37,025 nt of DNA from Parcubacteria group bacterium GW2011_GWD2_42_14 (GCA_000998045.1 LCCS01000009.1:1-37025); one strand, 5' to 3'. Shown: positions 1-7,694, numbered from the stretch's first letter. Translations and numbers: made by a program. The notes: generated by a model not told the origin, from the letters alone.

Positions 1-38
1 TATTTAACAAACTGTTGTTCTAAACAACCACATACGCC

Positions 39-90
39 TTGCCTGCGATTAAGCAGGCAAACACAAAGCCACCGGACCTCAGTCCGGTGG
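39..90. terminator. Two adjacent hairpins, possible terminator of an upstream gene
   Basis: Two perfect hairpins follow each other. One has 8-bp arms at 39-46 and 53-60. The other has 9-bp arms (CCACCGGAC and its complement) at 69-77 and 82-90 with a 4-nt loop, followed by a weakly T-rich stretch. They may end a gene lying left of the window. No open frame could be tied to bases 1-190. Confidence 0.4.
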
Positions 91-125
91 TCGTTTACTA
101 CCCTATAAACTCCCACGTAGCGAGG

Positions 126-165
126 GTGTATACGTTTGAAGACGACGCCAACTAGTGTATACGTT
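126..165 (+). repeat. Pair of 11-bp direct repeats upstream of the first gene
   Basis: The 11-mer GTGTATACGTT occurs at 126-136 and again at 155-165, 29 bp apart start to start. Each copy contains the palindrome GTATAC. This spacing is close to three helical turns, so the pair could be a repressor or activator site for the gene at 277. That role is inference; only the repeat is seen. Confidence 0.4.
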
Positions 166-213
166 ATGTCTCAACAAAAACGTAAAGGTTAGGTGAACAA
201 TTCGCTTGCGTTC

Positions 214-244
214 TTGCCGTTTACTGATACGTTTCTAGTAGAAT
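214..244 (+). promoter_or_regulatory. Possible promoter of the gene at 277
   Basis: A TAGAAT -10 hexamer lies at 239-244, with a loose -35 candidate TTGCCG at 214-219 (19-bp spacer). Transcription would begin near 251, giving a leader of about 26 nt that holds the ribosome-binding site at 264-273. Confidence 0.35.
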
Positions 245-276
245 ATACAACTCACAATCACACAGGAGGTGATGCA

Positions 277-720
277 ATGACAAACTGGACTAAACATAAA
301 ATATTCTATTCAAAAACGTATTGTGACTACGTTGAGCAAATTTTCATAAAACTACTTTGTAATGAACCACGACTCTATATACACAGAGAAGTGATTGAAT
401 CTCCTTTGGGAGACGGTTTGCTCGTCGAGGCTGTCATGGTGAGCTACAAAAATCACGGCGCTGAAGACAGCACACTTGTCATGATGACAACAGCACCTCT
501 AAAATCTGACACGGTATACCTCGTTGTCCAAGAAAGCCAAGGTGTAATCAGAAAGTGGATTCCATGGAGCAATGACATGCTTGTAGAAATATCTAAACAT
601 GTTGTACATTTTCTTGCTGATTTTCAGCAAAAATCGTACTGGGGAACTGCTGTAAAAGGACTCCTGTTAGGATTATTTGTGGCGACATTGGTATCCTATT
701 TCAAATATGAAAGAAGTTGA
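277..720 (+). CDS. Hypothetical protein with a C-terminal membrane anchor
   Basis: This is a 147-residue protein that I do not recognise. The start at 277 is chosen because AGGAGGTGAT at 264-273, a full match to the 16S anti-Shine-Dalgarno sequence, precedes it; the frame is open further upstream but has no such signal there. The body is soluble and mixed alpha/beta in character. The last 25 residues hold one hydrophobic segment (GLLLGLFVATLV) followed by a short charged tail, as in a tail-anchored protein with its body in the cytoplasm. It stands alone, with a terminator just downstream. The very strong ribosome-binding site contrasts with the neighbouring core genes. Function unknown. Confidence 0.7.
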   Translation: MTNWTKHKIFYSKTYCDYVEQIFIKLLCNEPRLYIHREVIESPLGDGLLVEAVMVSYKNHGAEDSTLVMMTTAPLKSDTVYLVVQESQGVIRKWIPWSNDMLVEISKHVVHFLADFQQKSYWGTAVKGLLLGLFVATLVSYFKYERS

Positions 721-736
721 ACAAAGCTTGTAAAAA

Positions 737-775
737 ACAACTCCAAATGTCATTTGTTTGGAGTTGTATTTTTAT
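737..775 (+). terminator. Rho-independent terminator after the first gene
   Basis: Perfect 11-bp arms (ACAACTCCAAA and its complement) lie at 737-747 and 757-767, followed by ATTTTTATT. It sits 17 nt after the stop codon of the gene at 277-720. Confidence 0.8.
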
Positions 776-817
776 TGAATATATTAAGACTTAGCATGGA
801 AACAAACTCTACGGTAC

Positions 818-823
818 TATACT
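818..823 (+). promoter_or_regulatory. -10 element (TATACT) for the antiporter, leaderless start
   Basis: TATACT at 818-823 ends exactly 6 nt before the ATG at 830, so transcription should begin at or next to the start codon. No clear -35 box and no Shine-Dalgarno sequence are visible. Confidence 0.6.
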
Positions 824-829
824 GTGTAC

Positions 830-1801
830 ATGGGCTTATTTATCTGGATACTCATATTTTTCGTTGCCTTAATTGTAATGATTGTCGGAGCAAATGTGTT
901 TCTTAAAAGTGCTGAGCAACTAGGTCTTCGACTTGGACTATCGTCGTTTGTCATAGGAGTTATTATTGTTGGGTTTGGTACATCACTTCCTGAACTTGCT
1001 TCCGCTCTCCTTGCAGTACTCGAAGACGCGCCCAGCATGGTAGTCGCAAACGCCATGGGATCAAATATTGCTAACATACTACTTATAGGAGGCGCACTTG
1101 CGTTTTTAGGGAAAAAGTTAACGATTGATAAAGATTTACTTAGTACTGAGCTTCCATTCTTTGTTATTTCTACTGCACTTTTTGCAGTAATAGCTTTCGA
1201 TCGAAATGTAACATTGGTAGAATCAATACTTTTGGTTAGCACACTTGCTGTTTATTTCTATTACCTTTTTTCAGATAAATACTCAAGTGGATTAGTAGTA
1301 GACGCAGTTACTGAGCAAGTCCAGCACCAGCGTTTCCATTTCTTTAAACAATCATTACTTCAACCCAGTGTTTTGTTAACTATTGGTCTTATTGGTCTTC
1401 TCTTTGGCGCAAAGTATGTCGTTGAATCGGTTGTTGCTATTGCAACTACACTATCTGTACCACCTGGACTCCTAAGTATCACTGCCATCGCCCTTGGAAC
1501 ATCGCTCCCAGAACTTGTTGTATCTATCAAATCACTCCGCGCCAACAATCTTTCACTTGCTATCGGTAATATTTTTGGTTCAAATGCATTCAATATTCTT
1601 GTTGCTGTAGGAATCCCTGGATTATTTACAATACTGCCTATTGATAGTCCGACACACTCTGTTGGTTTACCTATGTTTCTCCTCTCTTCTGTTATTCTTA
1701 TTATTATCGGGCTTGCGCGCAAACTTTTTCGATGGGAGGGAATTGTGTTTTTCCTTCTTTATATATTTTTTATCATTGAACTTTTTACTTTTACTACCTA
1801 A
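830..1801 (+). CDS. yrbG: CaCA-family Na+/Ca2+ antiporter (YrbG-like)
   Basis: This is an inner-membrane cation/Ca2+ exchanger of the CaCA superfamily, expected to move Ca2+ or a similar ion against Na+ or H+. The 323-residue protein has about ten hydrophobic segments and the two inverted alpha-repeats typical of the family. The first carries GTSLPE near residues 50-55 and GSN at 77-79; the second carries GTSLPE near 223-228 and GSN at 250-252. The acidic residues of both GTSLPE motifs, which bind the ion in characterised homologues, are intact. The length is normal for YrbG. The start at 830 is chosen because a -10 box ends 6 nt upstream; a GTG at 824 is the alternative. truB follows 3 nt after the stop codon, so the two are probably cotranscribed. 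Confidence 0.9.
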   Translation: MGLFIWILIFFVALIVMIVGANVFLKSAEQLGLRLGLSSFVIGVIIVGFGTSLPELASALLAVLEDAPSMVVANAMGSNIANILLIGGALAFLGKKLTIDKDLLSTELPFFVISTALFAVIAFDRNVTLVESILLVSTLAVYFYYLFSDKYSSGLVVDAVTEQVQHQRFHFFKQSLLQPSVLLTIGLIGLLFGAKYVVESVVAIATTLSVPPGLLSITAIALGTSLPELVVSIKSLRANNLSLAIGNIFGSNAFNILVAVGIPGLFTILPIDSPTHSVGLPMFLLSSVILIIIGLARKLFRWEGIVFFLLYIFFIIELFTFTT

Positions 1802-1804
1802 TGT

Positions 1805-2467
1805 ATGCAAGAAATTCCACCCAGTATCATCCTTATAGATAAACCACTTGGAATCACTTCTTTTGACGTCATACGTGAACTTCGGAAAAAGCTTAAAGTG
1901 AAGAAAATTGGTCATGCAGGTACGCTCGATCCGCTTGCAAGTGGTTTAATGATAGTGGGAGTTGAGGCAGGAACAAAACTTCTTTATGAGTATCAAATGC
2001 TTCCAAAAATATATGAAGCTGAGATCTGCATCGGTGAACGAACAACGACGAGTGACAAGGAAGGAGGGGTACTTGAATCCTGTGTGGTAGATGAATTAGA
2101 CACTACGATTGTAGAAAAAGAATTACTTGGTATGCAAGGGGTTTTACGGCTCCCGGTGTCTATTTACTCAGCTATGAAGAAAGGAGGTGAGGAGTTCTAT
2201 AAAAAAGCTCGTCGAGGTGAGCATCCTGTACCGCCAGTCCGCGACATGGAAGTATTTGAAGCCAACCTCATAGAAGTATGTGAAAAAAGAGACGAGCGTA
2301 TGTACCTTAAGGTAACATTTTCTGTGGGCTCAGGTACCTACATACGTTCACTCGCAGAGGAACTAGGAAGACGATTAGGCTATCCTGCACGACTAGAGAA
2401 CTTGCGGAGGATGCAGGTGGGTGACTTTCGAGTGGAACAAGCACACGAGTTAAATGTTGAAAGTTAA
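1805..2467 (+). CDS. truB: tRNA pseudouridine(55) synthase TruB, short form
   Basis: TruB converts U55 in the T-loop of tRNAs to pseudouridine. The N-terminus shows the family motif KPLGITS (residues 13-19) and then GHAGTLDPLASG (36-47), in which Asp42 is the expected catalytic aspartate. At 220 residues it is much shorter than the roughly 300 residues of E. coli TruB. It ends soon after the catalytic fold and lacks the C-terminal PUA domain, as often seen in reduced genomes. It starts 3 nt after the antiporter stop codon with no Shine-Dalgarno sequence, so translation is probably coupled. Its last codons and stop lie inside the AAAGTT-rich inverted element at 2457-2562, so that element forms the gene's end. 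Confidence 0.93.
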   Translation: MQEIPPSIILIDKPLGITSFDVIRELRKKLKVKKIGHAGTLDPLASGLMIVGVEAGTKLLYEYQMLPKIYEAEICIGERTTTSDKEGGVLESCVVDELDTTIVEKELLGMQGVLRLPVSIYSAMKKGGEEFYKKARRGEHPVPPVRDMEVFEANLIEVCEKRDERMYLKVTFSVGSGTYIRSLAEELGRRLGYPARLENLRRMQVGDFRVEQAHELNVES

Positions 2468-2562
2468 AAGTTAAATGAAAAAAACCTAAGAAAGACCAAC
2501 GCACATCCCCGCATACGCGGGGATGTGAACTTTTAACTTTATGAACTTTTAACTTTTAACTC
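2457..2562. repeat. AAAGTT-type inverted element with strong hairpin (convergent terminator)
   Basis: The outer arms are AT-rich inverted repeats built on AAAGTTA units (2460-2475 and 2544-2561). Between them is a perfect hairpin with 11-bp arms (CACATCCCCGC and its complement) at 2502-2512 and 2517-2527. The element separates the convergent genes truB and the small gene at 2565, so it may terminate transcription from both sides. Related elements lie at 6459-6627, 13899-14075 and 31085-31197. Confidence 0.65.
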
Positions 2563-2564
2563 TC

Positions 2565-2834
2565 TCATTCTTGCATCCTTTTTTTAAGTTTTAGCATTGC
2601 ATCTGCGTACTCAATCGCTTTACTTTCGTACCATTCATCATCCACATCCTCTCCCTGCTCATTCTTATCTGGATACTCTCTTCGTAGACGAGTAAACTCG
2701 CTCGTGTAAAGTTCTTTCCAAAGAGCTTCTTCGTTATGATTTTCTCTTGTTTCTTTGTACTCACCCTTCTTCTTAAGCACTTCTACTTCCTTTGCAAAAA
2801 TATCATTATTATTTGATCGTCCTTCATATCCCAT
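2565..2834 (-). CDS. Small highly charged hypothetical protein
   Basis: This is an 89-residue protein rich in Glu, Lys, Arg and Asp, with one Trp-containing central segment, no membrane segment and no motif I recognise. It is probably helical and soluble. It starts 10 nt after the yqeY stop codon on the same strand and is most likely cotranscribed with it. The ATG at 2832-2834 is the only sensible start given the tight spacing. Its stop abuts the convergent hairpin element. The family is unknown. Confidence 0.65.
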   Translation of the reverse strand: MGYEGRSNNNDIFAKEVEVLKKKGEYKETRENHNEEALWKELYTSEFTRLRREYPDKNEQGEDVDDEWYESKAIEYADAMLKLKKRMQE

Positions 2835-2844
2835 ACTACAATTT

Positions 2845-3300
2845 TTAGTTTAACGCTTGTTCAATAACTTCTTTCACATCCTTACCGTCTGCTTTGCCTT
2901 TTAGCTCAAGCATCACTGCGCCCATAAGTCGTCCCATACCACTTTTGTCAACGACTTTCATTTCTTCCATTTTTGCCTTTACCATTTTGAGTATGTCTTC
3001 CTTACTCATCATAGCTGGGAGATATGCCTCTAATACTTTTGCCTCTGCTTCCTCGTTTTCAGCCAAATCCTCCCGCTTACCGCTTCGGAACTGGGTTGCA
3101 GCTTCTACACGTTGCTTGACTGATCGACGGATTAGACCAAGCACTTCTTCGTCGGTTAATGAATCCTGTGGGGTCCGCTTAGTTGCTGTGAGTTCATTGG
3201 TAAAAAGAGTAAGAAGGCTACGTAGTACACGCAAGCGAACTTCTTCTTTTGCCTTCATTGCCTCAACCATATCTGCACGAACTTTTTGTTGTAGAGTCAT
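2845..3300 (-). CDS. yqeY: GatB/YqeY domain-containing protein
   Basis: This is a 151-residue YqeY-family protein, a helical domain also found at the C-terminus of the GatB subunit of the tRNA amidotransferase, where it contacts tRNA. Free-standing YqeY is thought to act in tRNA-related metabolism, but its exact reaction is not settled. The N-terminal helix, the central RxxVKQRVEAATQFRSGKREDLAENEEAE-like region and the KSGMGRLMGAVM segment near residues 117-129 are characteristic. The start at 3300 is supported by a consensus TATAAT ending exactly 6 nt upstream, so the mRNA is predicted to be leaderless. It probably heads a two-gene operon with the small charged protein downstream. Confidence 0.9.
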   Translation of the reverse strand: MTLQQKVRADMVEAMKAKEEVRLRVLRSLLTLFTNELTATKRTPQDSLTDEEVLGLIRRSVKQRVEAATQFRSGKREDLAENEEAEAKVLEAYLPAMMSKEDILKMVKAKMEEMKVVDKSGMGRLMGAVMLELKGKADGKDVKEVIEQALN

Positions 3301-3306
3301 ACTGTA

Positions 3307-3312
3307 ATTATA
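3307..3312 (-). promoter_or_regulatory. Consensus -10 box of yqeY, 6 nt from the start codon
   Basis: On the minus strand TATAAT (3312 to 3307) is followed by 6 nt and then the ATG at 3300. This is the cleanest of the leaderless-type promoters in the window. Confidence 0.7.
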
Positions 3313-3354
3313 TTTTAGAATATTTTGATTATACCATGCTTCAAATCTTTACAA

Positions 3355-3401
3355 GTCCGTACACACAGAGTTTGGCGAAACCAAACTGTATGTGTGCGGA
3401 C
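3355..3401. repeat. Palindromic element H1: 21-bp-arm hairpin
   Basis: Arms at 3355-3375 and 3381-3401 match at 18 of 21 positions around a 5-nt loop (CGAAA). The stem is flanked by CAA on the left and AAG on the right, the border shared by the other elements of this family. It is the first of three consecutive palindromes between divergent yqeY and the P-type ATPase gene. Confidence 0.8.
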
Positions 3402-3403
3402 AA

Positions 3404-3475
3404 GCCCGAACACTCACGTTCACACTGCACACCGCGGTGTGCGTGTTGCAAAGCAACACAGTGTGAATGTAAGTG
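3404..3475. repeat. Palindromic element H2: three-way-junction structure
   Basis: Outer arms of 16 bp lie at 3411-3426 and 3460-3475 with 2 mismatches. They enclose a perfect 16-nt palindrome (3427-3442) and a hairpin GTGTTGC-AAA-GCAACAC (3443-3459), so either strand can fold into a Y shape. The left border CAAGCCCGAACACT (3402-3415) is identical to the left border of the hairpin at 17203-17250. Confidence 0.8.
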
Positions 3476-3483
3476 TGCAGCAA

Positions 3484-3545
3484 GCCCCGTTAGAGGCAAG
3501 TTGTGAAGCAACTACCGAAACTTTCTGTCCGGCCACTAACGGGGC
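3484..3545. repeat. Palindromic element H3: GTTAGAGGC-type structure
   Basis: Outer arms GCCCCGTTAG (3484-3493) and CTAACGGGGC (3536-3545) are perfect and are flanked by CAA and AAG. Inside is a small hairpin, AGTTG-5 nt-CAACT, at 3499-3513. The stretch CGTTAGAGGCAAGTTG is repeated in opposite orientation in the element at 10733-10806, so the two are diverged copies of one family. Confidence 0.78.
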
Positions 3546-3626
3546 AAGCTCTACGTACTGGAAAAATATCGCACCTGTTGAGGAAATCGTTTCGGTGAGG
3601 TTAGCATAATACGGTATACTTATAGC

Positions 3627-3742
3627 ACTTACACAAACGGATGCAGTTCGAGGCGCCCAAGCAAAATAAAACGAGTTGTATGAACAATACTACGAGAGAT
3701 ATTTTGCGCAGAGCAACGATGAAATGCGCCGTTTGTGTAAGT
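3627..3742. repeat. Terminal-inverted-repeat element, copy 1 (MITE-like)
   Basis: This is a 116-bp element with perfect 14-bp terminal inverted repeats (ACTTACACAAACGG at 3627-3640; complement at 3729-3742). Its core shares GATGCAGTTCGA and a stretch of about 50 bp containing AGTTGTATGAACAATACTAC with the copy at 13091-13270. It lies directly in front of the P-type ATPase start codon at 3750, so transcripts of that gene probably run through it or start in it. A promoter-like GGTATACT lies just upstream at 3613-3620. Confidence 0.75.
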
Positions 3743-3749
3743 CCTACAA

Positions 3750-6452
3750 ATGGATTTTTCACAGAAAGCATGGGAATGTATGTCGACAGACGAGATCAGA
3801 AGACTTCTCGCTGTTGACTTTGAGAACGGACTCACTCTCGAAGAGGTAGACAGACGATTGGCACTCTATGGGAAAAATGTCCTTGTAGGGTCAAAAGAAA
3901 CAGGTATTTTTGCCAAAGTACTATTACAATTCAAGAGTTCGTTAAGTTATATCCTCATCGGCGCAGGTGTGGTAACACTGTTACTTGAAGAATATATCGA
4001 CTCGCTGGTAATTTTTATTGCCGTAATCATTAACGTCATTATCGGAACCCTTCAAGAAGAACGTGCCAGTAAAGCATTTCAGAAACTGAACACCTCTCAA
4101 GAACGACATGCGTTGGTCTTTCGTGAAGGAAAAAAACTCAACATCCTTGCTGAGAACCTAGTACCAGGAGACATAGTCGCACTGCAGGGCGGATACCTTA
4201 TTCCTGCTGATATTCGGATAGTGGAGGAAAAGGATTTGAAAGTAAACGAAGCAGCCCTCACTGGTGAATGGCTTGCTGTCTCCAAGTCAAAAGATCAGAT
4301 AGTACAACACGCACCACTAGCAGAGCAGACCAACATGCTCTGGATGGGCACTCTTATAGAATCCGGCTATGGGAGAGGTGTCGTGGTAGCTACAGGAGAA
4401 AAAACAGAAATAGGAAAAATTGCACTGTCACTTCAAACTATTTCAGAACAAACGACGCCACTACAGAAAAACATCAAGAATGTAACTCGTTTTTTGACCT
4501 ATGTGGTCGTTATAGCTCTTGTTTGCATTTTATTTATCGGCTTCATACAACAACGCGATCTTCTGGATATGCTCCTTGTGGCTATTGCAACCGCCGTCGC
4601 CACGGTACCTTCTGGACTTCCTGCTGCGGTGACCGTCGTGCTTGCAGTGGGTATGGAATCTATTTTAAAGCGTGGCGGTTTGGTCCGAAACTTACTGGCT
4701 GCTGAGACGCTGGGTGCTACCACTGTTATCTTGACCGACAAAACGGGAACACTGACTGAGGCTCGCATGAAGCTCGCGTCTTTACACAGCTATTCGGGGA
4801 TACGAGATCACCGAGAAGGTCCCGACGACGATAATAAGTTTCTTCTGGAACAAGCAACGCTGATGAGTGACGCGTTTATTGAGGAAACTACGAACGCTTC
4901 TACACAGCTCGTTGTACATGGTAGACCAATAGAAAAAGCTGTCGTACTCTCAGCACTTGAAGCGGGTATTTCACAAGAGAAGGTGTTGGAAGTCTACCCC
5001 AGACTCGACTACTTGCAGTTCACTTCGACGCGTCGCTTTGGTGCATCACTCCACAAAAACCCAGCAAAGAAAACAAACCGTTTAATAATCAGTGGTGAAC
5101 CAGAAAAGCTTCTCGAAGCGTCACAGTATATCAGAGTGGACGGAAAACGAGTGAAGGTGACTCCCCATGAGCGAAAACGTCTTGCGGATGTACTTCAAGA
5201 ACGCACACAGGAAGGCAAGCGTCTTATTTGTCTTGCATATCGAGATGTCAGTATTGATACGCTTCCTGAAGAAACTACGGACGCACAAAGCCTCCTCGAT
5301 GGCATAGTGTTTGCAGGATTCATAGCTTTTGAAGATCCTATTCGTACTGATGTTGCCAAAGCAATAGCTGAAGTAAAAGAAGCAGGTGCACAGGTTATTA
5401 TGCTTACCGGTGACAATCCCGAGACTGCGCACTACATCGCACAACAAGTAGGTATCACTCAATCTGGAGATGAGCTTGTTATCAGAGGTGATGAGATTGA
5501 AGAATTGGACGATGCTGGTTTGTACACAAAACTACAAAGAGTCCGTGTCATCGCCCGCGCCACACCCGCGCACAAGCTAAGAATAGCTCAGGTATTGAAG
5601 AGTAGTGGAGAAGTAGTCGCCATGACTGGTGATGGCATCAATGATGCACCAGCGCTACGTGCCGCAAGTATAGGGGTAGCGGTAGGCTCTGGCACCGAAG
5701 TGGCAAAAGAGGCGAGTGACCTTGTATTAATAGACAATAGTTTTTCAATTATTGTTTCGGCAATTGAAGAAGGTCGGCGCATCATAGACAACCTCAAGAA
5801 AATTATTGCCTACCTTCTCTCGACGTCTTTCAGTGAAATTTTTGTAATCGGAGGTGCATTGGCAATAGGTGGACCTCTTCCTCTCGTACCGACACAAATA
5901 CTCTGGGCAAACATTGTCGAGGAAGGATTGATGAGTTTTTCTTTTGCCTTTGAGGGTAGGGACCCACATGCCATGAAGCGCAATCCTCGCAGTGCTGCTT
6001 CCAAAAATATTCTAACCAAGGAGCTTCGTAAACTTATCATTCTCGTCTCACTTACCACAGGACTCCTACTCGTCGGTTTGTACTATTGGCTGAACAGTAT
6101 CGGACTTCCTGAGGAAGAGCTACGTACCGTGATGTTTGTAGCACTCTCATTGGATGCTATCTTCTTTAGTTTTTCTCTGAAGTCACTCGACACTCCTGTG
6201 TGGAAGATTAATGTGTTTTCGAACAAGTATTTACTCTTTGCGCTTTTGACCAGCATATCTCTACTGTTGCTTGCACTTACATGGGAACCACTCATGACGC
6301 TTCTTTCTATCACCCCTTTGACTTCGTTTGAAAAACTACTCCTTGTTGGGGTAGGTATCACAAACCTCGCTACGATTGAGTTTATGAAATTCTTCTTGTT
6401 TGAGCGGGATTTCCAAAAAACAATTGTTGCTGAGAAACTCCCCACACACTAA
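3750..6452 (+). CDS. P-type cation-transporting ATPase (P2-like) with unusual motifs
   Basis: This 900-residue membrane pump is powered by ATP. Domain order is: N-terminal cation-ATPase segment, actuator domain (TGE at 171-173), M4 region (PSGLP at 287-291), phosphorylation site DKTGT with Asp330, nucleotide-binding domain, hinge TGDGIND (626-632), and C-terminal helices including LWANIVEEG (718-726). Architecture and length fit P2-type Ca2+ or Na+/K+-like pumps. Several signature positions differ from that group: PEGLP reads PSGLP, TGES reads TGEW, the KGA nucleotide motif reads SGE, and the M6 Asp is Glu. The transported ion therefore cannot be assigned with confidence. The gene stands alone between repeat elements and has no Shine-Dalgarno sequence. 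The ATG at 3750 fits the usual N-terminus. Confidence 0.9.
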   Translation: MDFSQKAWECMSTDEIRRLLAVDFENGLTLEEVDRRLALYGKNVLVGSKETGIFAKVLLQFKSSLSYILIGAGVVTLLLEEYIDSLVIFIAVIINVIIGTLQEERASKAFQKLNTSQERHALVFREGKKLNILAENLVPGDIVALQGGYLIPADIRIVEEKDLKVNEAALTGEWLAVSKSKDQIVQHAPLAEQTNMLWMGTLIESGYGRGVVVATGEKTEIGKIALSLQTISEQTTPLQKNIKNVTRFLTYVVVIALVCILFIGFIQQRDLLDMLLVAIATAVATVPSGLPAAVTVVLAVGMESILKRGGLVRNLLAAETLGATTVILTDKTGTLTEARMKLASLHSYSGIRDHREGPDDDNKFLLEQATLMSDAFIEETTNASTQLVVHGRPIEKAVVLSALEAGISQEKVLEVYPRLDYLQFTSTRRFGASLHKNPAKKTNRLIISGEPEKLLEASQYIRVDGKRVKVTPHERKRLADVLQERTQEGKRLICLAYRDVSIDTLPEETTDAQSLLDGIVFAGFIAFEDPIRTDVAKAIAEVKEAGAQVIMLTGDNPETAHYIAQQVGITQSGDELVIRGDEIEELDDAGLYTKLQRVRVIARATPAHKLRIAQVLKSSGEVVAMTGDGINDAPALRAASIGVAVGSGTEVAKEASDLVLIDNSFSIIVSAIEEGRRIIDNLKKIIAYLLSTSFSEIFVIGGALAIGGPLPLVPTQILWANIVEEGLMSFSFAFEGRDPHAMKRNPRSAASKNILTKELRKLIILVSLTTGLLLVGLYYWLNSIGLPEEELRTVMFVALSLDAIFFSFSLKSLDTPVWKINVFSNKYLLFALLTSISLLLLALTWEPLMTLLSITPLTSFEKLLLVGVGITNLATIEFMKFFLFERDFQKTIVAEKLPTH

Positions 6453-6458
6453 GGCTAG

Positions 6459-6627
6459 TTACCGAGTACCGAGTTATAAAGTTAAAAGTACAAAGTTCGT
6501 AAAGTTTTAAATCATTTTATTATTCAATAAAAATTGAAAATTTCAAATTAAAAATTTGCGATGAACTAGGAACTCGCCAACTCGCTACGCGCTTACTCGC
6601 ACATCCTTTACTCATTACTCAGAACTC
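6459..6627. repeat. AAAGTT-type AT-rich element between the ATPase and rmuC
   Basis: An AT-rich stretch opens with TTACCGAGTA and AAAGTT units (6459-6510), passes through alternating AATTG/AAATTT runs, and ends with TACTCATTACTC near 6609-6620. The same modules appear on the other strand at 13899-14075, in the order expected of an inverted copy. No coding potential is seen. The -10 box of rmuC lies just after it. Confidence 0.55.
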
Positions 6628-6629
6628 GC

Positions 6630-6635
6630 TACTAT
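6630..6635 (+). promoter_or_regulatory. -10 element (TACTAT) of rmuC, leaderless type
   Basis: TACTAT at 6630-6635 ends 6 nt before the ATG at 6642. No Shine-Dalgarno sequence lies between them. Confidence 0.5.
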
Positions 6636-6641
6636 ACGCAT

Positions 6642-7694
6642 ATGGAAGCATATTTTTTAATAGTAATAGTTCTTCTCATTCTTGGGAATAGTTTTATTCT
6701 ATGGTTCTTCTTAAAAAGACCTAAGGAAGAAGGTAGTTCAAGGGATACCCTCCTGCTCCAACAGCAAATACAAGATCTTACGAGAACAATGCGTGAGAGT
6801 TCACATACCCAGTTCCAAGAAAGTAGGGAACTTGTTCAGGGTATTAACAAGGAAGTAAATGAACAACTTCGAAATGTGGTGCGTCAAGTAACTGAGGTTT
6901 CAGAATCCTCGAAGCAGGTTTTTTCTATTGCCGAACAGCTTCAAAATCTAGAAAAAGTTCTGAAGCATCAGAAACAACGTGGCAATCTCGGTGAAGCTTC
7001 ATTACAGCTTATTATTGAAAACATGCTACCTCCTACTTCCTACAAGCTCCAGTACCAGTTTGTGGGTGGGGACACGGTAGATGCAGTCATACTTACGAAA
7101 GATGGCATGATACCCGTCGATGCCAAGTTTTCACTTGATAATTATCGACGACTTGTTGACGAGACAGATGAAGTACGACGTGTAGAACTAGAAAAGGAGT
7201 TTCAAAAGGATCTAAAGAAACGCATAGAAGAAACTGCCAAATATATTCGACCCAAGGACAACACTCTTCCATTTGCATTTATGTATATCCCAGCCGAGGC
7301 GATATACTACGACTTACTCGTTAACGAAGTGGGGGCTGTGAAAGTAAACACACGCTCACTTATAGACTACGCTTACAAGGACAAGAACGTCATAATCGTC
7401 TCTCCAACCACATTTGCAGCGTATCTCCAGACTGTCCTCTTCGGCTTCCGTGCCTTCAAGATAGAAGAATCAGCCAAAGAAATAGGGAAGAATGTAGAGG
7501 CGCTTACACGGCATCTCAAGGCATACGATGAGTACTTCGTAAAAGTAGGCAGTTCACTCGGCACTACGGTAAACCACTACAACGCCGCAAAAAAAGAACT
7601 CGGAAAGGTCAGTAAAGATATCCTCCGGGTAACAGGGACCTCGCCCGGATTCGACCAAATCCTTGTCGACAAACCCGAACCGGTGAATATGTAA
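6642..7694 (+). CDS. rmuC: RmuC-family protein
   Basis: RmuC proteins limit recombination at inverted repeats and carry a nuclease-like fold; the biochemical activity is poorly defined. This 350-residue copy has an N-terminal membrane anchor (about residues 4-24) and a coiled coil to about residue 110. The conserved core follows, with QRGNLGEASLQ near 112, VDAVI and PVDAKFSLDNYRRL in the middle, and the PKDNTLPFAFMYIPAEAIYYDL segment towards 200-230. It is somewhat shorter than the E. coli protein at the C-terminus. It is probably monocistronic with a leaderless start. Its downstream region is interrupted by an IS4-family element 27 nt after the stop codon. In a window full of palindromes, a protein linked to inverted-repeat stability is a notable neighbour. 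Confidence 0.9.
   Translation: MEAYFLIVIVLLILGNSFILWFFLKRPKEEGSSRDTLLLQQQIQDLTRTMRESSHTQFQESRELVQGINKEVNEQLRNVVRQVTEVSESSKQVFSIAEQLQNLEKVLKHQKQRGNLGEASLQLIIENMLPPTSYKLQYQFVGGDTVDAVILTKDGMIPVDAKFSLDNYRRLVDETDEVRRVELEKEFQKDLKKRIEETAKYIRPKDNTLPFAFMYIPAEAIYYDLLVNEVGAVKVNTRSLIDYAYKDKNVIIVSPTTFAAYLQTVLFGFRAFKIEESAKEIGKNVEALTRHLKAYDEYFVKVGSSLGTTVNHYNAAKKELGKVSKDILRVTGTSPGFDQILVDKPEPVNM

Noticed and set aside
817-1722. Minus-strand frames opposite the antiporter gene
   Set aside because: They are antisense shadows of a well-supported membrane protein, with Ser/Thr-rich composition typical of such shadows.
3355-3545. CRISPR array or tRNA genes suggested by repeated hairpins
   Set aside because: The units are not identical direct repeats with uniform spacers. 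The cloverleaf-like folds lack anticodon and T-loop consensus and have no CCA-side acceptor stem of 7 bp in the right place.
3249-3609. Two overlapping plus-strand open frames rich in Cys and His in the yqeY-ATPase intergenic region
   Set aside because: They run through the nested palindromes H1-H3, so their composition follows from the inverted repeats. They have no ribosome-binding site, no start context and no recognisable domain.
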